A stretch of DNA of 9,969 nt from the NCBI GenBank assembly GCA_029253805.1, contig JAQWYU010000165.1, positions 1 to 9,969 on the forward strand. The letters run 5' to 3'. The notes under the pieces are model-generated. The model was given only the letters and a program-made list of their open reading frames with translations. It did no database searches and was not told where the DNA came from. The stretch is from Flavobacteriaceae bacterium. Lineage in GTDB: Bacteria > Bacteroidota > Bacteroidia > Flavobacteriales > Flavobacteriaceae. Below, in pieces: positions 6,437-9,969 of this stretch. Positions within the stretch are counted from its first letter, which is position 1. Every line of letters starts with the position of its first letter. The position numbers and the translations under genes were made by a program.

Positions 6437-8773
6437 TTAGTCTTCAATTTTAATTCTATTATTCACAGTTAGATTAACTGATTTTAAATCAATATCTGCT
6501 GATGAAGATCCAACCATAATCGAAAAATCTCCAGGCTCTACACAATAATTCATATTAATATCATAAAAAGCCAACATAGATTCATCAATTTCAAACGACA
6601 CTGTTTTAGAAGTTCCTTTAATCAAAAAAATTCTTTTGTATCCTTTTAATTCTTTGACTGGACGTGTAGCACTGCTCACTTTATCTCTTATATAAAGCTG
6701 AACAACTTCTTCTCCGTCCATAGTGCCAGTATTTTCTATCTCAAAGCTGAGACTTATTGTTTTTCCTTTCATTAGCTCGTCACTTGAAAGACGTGGTTTA
6801 GAATATTTGTAATTTGTATAACTCAAACCAAAACCAAATGGATATAAAGGCTTCTTTTTTTCTAAAGCATATTTATGAAAATAAGCAGATGGCTTATGAT
6901 TATATATCATACGCAATTGTCCAACACTTCTAGCAACTGTAAGTGGTAATTTACCGCTGGGGTTCACATCTCCAAAAAGAATATCAGCAACCGCTTCACC
7001 TCCAAATAGTCCTGGTTCCCAGGACTCAATAATCGCTGGGACATTGTCTTGTAACCATGGTTCTGAAATTGGTCGGCCATTAACCAATATGATAATAACG
7101 GGCGTACCTGTATTTTCAATCGCTTTGACTAATTCTAGCTGTTTACCTGGAAGATCCAAGGCAGAACGAGCCATATTTTCTCCTGCTGTTTTATCTTTCC
7201 ATTTGTAACGCATTGAGTTGTCCCCAACTACAACTATGGCATAATCTACGTTTTTAGCTAAGTCTGCAGCAGCTTTAATTTTAGAATTTTTAATTTTTCT
7301 AATATTATCTCCTGAGTCGAAAAAGCTAACTTCATAGCCCTTTTGAGTACCTAAATCTTGTATCCCTTCAAATATTGTTATCACATTTTCATCGGGCTGT
7401 TCAGCATGCCAATCTCCTAATATAGTTTGGTTATTTGCATTTGGACCCGTAACTAGAATACGCTTTTTGGTAATTGATTTTGCTAATGGTAGTATTCCAT
7501 TATTTTTTAACAAAACAATTCCCTTTTGAGCACTCTCCAAAGCTGTTTTTTTATGAGTATCAATAAATACATGATTTTTAATAGCCTCAAATTTAACAGT
7601 ACGATTTTCAAACAAACCGAGTTTAAACTTGGCCATTAATATCTTAGCACAAGCATCGTTAATACGCTCTATTGAAAGTGTTCCTTCACTAACCAGTTGT
7701 ACTACAGCTTCTGGAAAATTAACTCCATGCATGTGCATATCCATTCCTGCATTTACTGACAAATAAGAGGCCTCTTTTAAATCATTAGCAACATGATGAA
7801 GGGTTTCAATTCGTTCAATATCCATCCAGTCACTCACATAAAATCCTTTAAATCCCCATTGATTTCTAAATAAATCTGTCATTAACCATGAATTCATATG
7901 ACAAGGCACGCCATTGAGTTCATTATGAGCCGCCATTATTGAATATACACCTGCGTTAATCGCTTTCTGGTAGGGTTTAAGGTGTACTTCTTTTAAAGTT
8001 CGAAGTGACACATCCATTGGTGCTGCGTTAAGACCATTAACGGGCTCGCCGCCAGCTATCATATGCTTAGCACAGGCAATTACTTTTTCTGGACCTGAGA
8101 AATCTCCTTGTTGGAAACCATTTATCATTGCAGCACCCATATTTCCAACCATGAAAGGATCTTCTCCAAACGTCTCTCCAACACGACCCCACCTAGGATC
8201 CCGGAGCACATCAATATTAGGGGTAAACACCCAATGCGACCCAGTAGCCCTCATTTCTTTGGCTGATTGTTTTCCAACATCATATAAAAACGAATCTGAC
8301 CAGGTAGAAGCTAGAGTGATTGGGGAGGGATACACAGTTGTTCCTGAAACTAAAGCATTTCCGTGAATTGCATCTATTCCTATTAAAATAGGTATTTTAA
8401 GCCGTGACTGAAGTGCCAGTTGTTGTAAAAGATTAGCTTCCTCAGTGGTAAGAACGTGAAGAAAAGAACCGATTTTGCCCTCTTTAGTCATTTGAGCAAC
8501 GTCATCACTAAACAAGCCTTTATAGAAGCCCTGGGCGTCGTTAGAATGTAATTCTTCTTCAGTTAGGTTCTTTTCAGCTTGACGCATATGATCAAGACCT
8601 ACAAACTGATTCATTTGATAAACCTTTTCTTCAAGAGTCATTCGACCCATAAGATCCTCAAGTCTTAGCTCTACAGGCTGACTAGCGTCAAGGTATAAAG
8701 GAGATTTAGACTGAGAAAAAATAGTAAATGTCACAAAAACAGTAATAATACAAAGTGACTTTAATTTATTCAT
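6437..8773 (-). CDS. Secreted GH3 beta-glycosidase (beta-glucosidase / beta-xylosidase type)
   Basis: A 778-residue exported exo-glycosidase, full length for a three-part GH3 enzyme. The signal peptide covers residues 1-20, with cleavage before Gln21. The (beta/alpha)8 domain (about 35-385) holds LRDPRWGRVGETFGEDP (189-205), AKHMIAGGEP (235-244, the Lys-His pair) and the nucleophile Asp315 in VSDW (codon 7829-7831). The alpha/beta sandwich domain (about 415-615) includes GIVLLKNNGILPL and AGENMARSALDLPG, where Glu532 is the probable acid/base. A fibronectin-III-like domain closes the protein (about 680-758, starting at IENTGTMDGEEVVQLYI). GH3 enzymes remove single beta-linked sugars from non-reducing ends. 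Glucose, xylose or another sugar cannot be separated by eye; the neighbouring GH10 domain makes beta-xylosidase a fair guess. The gene starts 2 bp after the GH10 gene stop and abuts the next sulfatase. Confidence 0.96.
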   Translation of the reverse strand: MNKLKSLCIITVFVTFTIFSQSKSPLYLDASQPVELRLEDLMGRMTLEEKVYQMNQFVGLDHMRQAEKNLTEEELHSNDAQGFYKGLFSDDVAQMTKEGKIGSFLHVLTTEEANLLQQLALQSRLKIPILIGIDAIHGNALVSGTTVYPSPITLASTWSDSFLYDVGKQSAKEMRATGSHWVFTPNIDVLRDPRWGRVGETFGEDPFMVGNMGAAMINGFQQGDFSGPEKVIACAKHMIAGGEPVNGLNAAPMDVSLRTLKEVHLKPYQKAINAGVYSIMAAHNELNGVPCHMNSWLMTDLFRNQWGFKGFYVSDWMDIERIETLHHVANDLKEASYLSVNAGMDMHMHGVNFPEAVVQLVSEGTLSIERINDACAKILMAKFKLGLFENRTVKFEAIKNHVFIDTHKKTALESAQKGIVLLKNNGILPLAKSITKKRILVTGPNANNQTILGDWHAEQPDENVITIFEGIQDLGTQKGYEVSFFDSGDNIRKIKNSKIKAAADLAKNVDYAIVVVGDNSMRYKWKDKTAGENMARSALDLPGKQLELVKAIENTGTPVIIILVNGRPISEPWLQDNVPAIIESWEPGLFGGEAVADILFGDVNPSGKLPLTVARSVGQLRMIYNHKPSAYFHKYALEKKKPLYPFGFGLSYTNYKYSKPRLSSDELMKGKTISLSFEIENTGTMDGEEVVQLYIRDKVSSATRPVKELKGYKRIFLIKGTSKTVSFEIDESMLAFYDINMNYCVEPGDFSIMVGSSSADIDLKSVNLTVNNRIKIED

Positions 8774-8775
8774 AA

Positions 8776-9969
8776 TTATCTATTTAATGCGTTTTTAATA
8801 ATTTTATAAGATGGTGTTGGCTTTAAATTATCGTCATAAATAGATTGAAAATAACCCCTGTTTTCCTTAAATCGCTCGCCCATATCCCATAAATTTAATG
8901 CGACAACACCTGTTGATGTTTTTGACTCTAGTAAAGAAACTATCTTAGAATATAAATTAGCCTGTATCAGATGATCTCTTTTAATATTTAATTTATTTTT
9001 AATTCTGAAGTCTAGTTCTGTGATATGAAATTCTAGATTATTCGCATGAGCCCAGTCAATTAATTCTGAAAGTTGTAGTAAATTTTTATCTGTATTATCA
9101 ATAAAGCCCTTGGTGGAATTACTCAAATTAATGTGACCTTGCCATCCAATTGCATCTACACGATATCCCTTGGAACGTATGTATAAAATTGTTTCTTTAA
9201 CCTTATTCCACATTTTTGGCTGCATTCCAGCATTATGATTATAAACCAGTTTAATATTTGTTGCATTTTTAGTAGCAATCTCGAAAGATTTTAAAATATA
9301 ATTAGGAAAACCGTTAGAGTCTAAACCCATCTTTAACCATGGGTTTTCCCAAGAAGATGTCCCCTTTTTTGGACCAAACCATTCTCCGTTTGGTAGAACA
9401 GTTTCATTAACTACGTCCATCCATTTGATGTTTGGAATAGTATTAAACCGTTTTGTAGTAGCAGTCATGAAATCTATTAATACAGACTGAAGTTCTTCAG
9501 GAGTTCTATCATCATCTTTAGCCCAGCTTGAGGCTTGTGGACTAGAAGGCCCATGCATTCTAACCATTAAGTTATTAGCTTTGGAAAAAATAATAAAATC
9601 ATTAATTCTGTTCCAATCCCAAACATTAGGATTAGGATGAATTCTAGATTGCTTCGCAGCATTAGCAGGAGTTAAATAATTAAAATCTTTAAGGAATAAC
9701 TTACCTTTTTCAGAGTTAATCTCGTGATGATTTAAAGTTGCTCCAATAATTAATTTTGATTTATCTGAAATAGCCCTCATTCCACTTGAGGACTCTTTTA
9801 GTTGGCTCTTAAAGTAAGTTGCTGCAATTTTTTGAAAACGATTTTTAATAACCAAAAAATCTTCATCATTAATTCTGTTGTAAGTTTCATTAGGATCTAG
9901 GTTATAATCATACAACTCCTCAGCATAGATATCATTTTTATAAATAGGATCTGTACTTTTTTTATTAGT
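8776..9969 (-). CDS. Sulfatase-GH10 fusion: sulfatase C-terminus plus divergent GH10 domain, 5'-truncated by window edge
   Basis: The frame is open to the last base of the window. A start at the TTG 9913-9915 is unlikely because it gives no signal peptide and cuts through a conserved motif. About 58 residues from the edge (9796-9969) look like the end of an S1 sulfatase: ELYDYNLDPNETYN aligns with LYDHETDPNE and ELFDLKNDPSE of the two complete sulfatases here, and a final helix follows. After a short Ser-rich linker comes a full-length GH10-like domain (about 8779-9759). It shows the acid/base Glu in MDVVNET (codon 9403-9405), GWQGHI, and the nucleophile Glu in ITELDFR (codon 9016-9018). GH10 enzymes are mostly endo-beta-1,4-xylanases. 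This one is divergent: the usual TxEN reads TPAN, and the GHTLVWH loop is replaced by MHGPSSPQ. It is probably the first visible gene of the operon, 2 bp before GH3. GH10 membership is solid; the fused sulfatase is a strong inference because most of it is outside the window. Confidence 0.88.
   Translation of the reverse strand, partial: TNKKSTDPIYKNDIYAEELYDYNLDPNETYNRINDEDFLVIKNRFQKIAATYFKSQLKESSSGMRAISDKSKLIIGATLNHHEINSEKGKLFLKDFNYLTPANAAKQSRIHPNPNVWDWNRINDFIIFSKANNLMVRMHGPSSPQASSWAKDDDRTPEELQSVLIDFMTATTKRFNTIPNIKWMDVVNETVLPNGEWFGPKKGTSSWENPWLKMGLDSNGFPNYILKSFEIATKNATNIKLVYNHNAGMQPKMWNKVKETILYIRSKGYRVDAIGWQGHINLSNSTKGFIDNTDKNLLQLSELIDWAHANNLEFHITELDFRIKNKLNIKRDHLIQANLYSKIVSLLESKTSTGVVALNLWDMGERFKENRGYFQSIYDDNLKPTPSYKIIKNALNR

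Noticed and set aside
8151..8366. A 71-codon plus-strand open frame inside the GH3 gene
   Set aside because: It lies wholly antisense to a conserved GH3 region, and its product shows no recognisable motif or signal.
8776..9915. A complete free-standing xylanase starting at TTG 9913-9915
   Set aside because: There is no signal peptide, the TTG falls inside the sulfatase-tail motif ELYDYNLDPNE, and the same frame is open through to the window end, so the real start is outside.
1..9969. Insertion sequences, tRNA or rRNA genes, or CRISPR arrays
   Set aside because: No transposase motifs, regularly spaced repeats or RNA-gene-like sequences were seen on either strand; nearly all the window is accounted for by the seven genes.

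Overview
The window is AT-rich DNA typical of a Bacteroidota genome, most likely a marine member of the Flavobacteriaceae. The reasons are: a hybrid two-component regulator (HTCS), a type found almost only in this phylum; signal peptides cleaved just before Gln; no clear Shine-Dalgarno sequences; and several sulfatases beside glycoside hydrolases, the usual make-up of a polysaccharide utilization locus (PUL) for a sulfated algal or other marine glycan. No SusC/SusD pair lies in the window, so it is probably one end of a larger locus.

Layout. Positions 1-2073 (+) hold the C-terminal two thirds or less of the HTCS; its start lies to the left. A near-symmetric hairpin at 2073-2106 separates it from a convergent block of six genes that fills the rest of the window on the minus strand. 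In transcription order (right to left) these are: a large protein cut by the right edge, whose visible part is the tail of a sulfatase followed by a complete GH10-like domain; a GH3 beta-glycosidase; an iduronate-2-sulfatase-like sulfatase; a lipoprotein sulfatase of the GlcNAc-6-sulfatase-like type; then, after a 90-bp gap, an alpha/beta-hydrolase esterase and a small secreted helical protein. The first four genes are separated by only 2, 0 and 8 bp and are almost certainly one operon. The last two may be read through from it or may have their own promoter in the 90-bp gap.

How the genes may work together (inference). The HTCS would sense an oligosaccharide released from the target glycan and activate the locus. 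The GH10-like domain would cut a beta-linked backbone, probably xylan-like; the sulfatases and the esterase would remove sulfate and acyl groups that block hydrolysis; GH3 would trim the resulting oligosaccharides to monosaccharides. All the complete enzymes carry export signals. A sulfated and perhaps acylated xylan-like polysaccharide is the simplest substrate guess, but nothing in the window proves it.

The most notable point is the right-edge gene. Its reading frame stays open to the window end, and its first roughly 58 visible residues match the C-terminal end of S1 sulfatases. The gene is therefore probably a sulfatase-GH10 fusion rather than a free-standing xylanase beginning at the TTG codon at 9913-9915. 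The GH10 domain keeps both catalytic glutamates but has lost several otherwise near-invariant sugar-binding residues.
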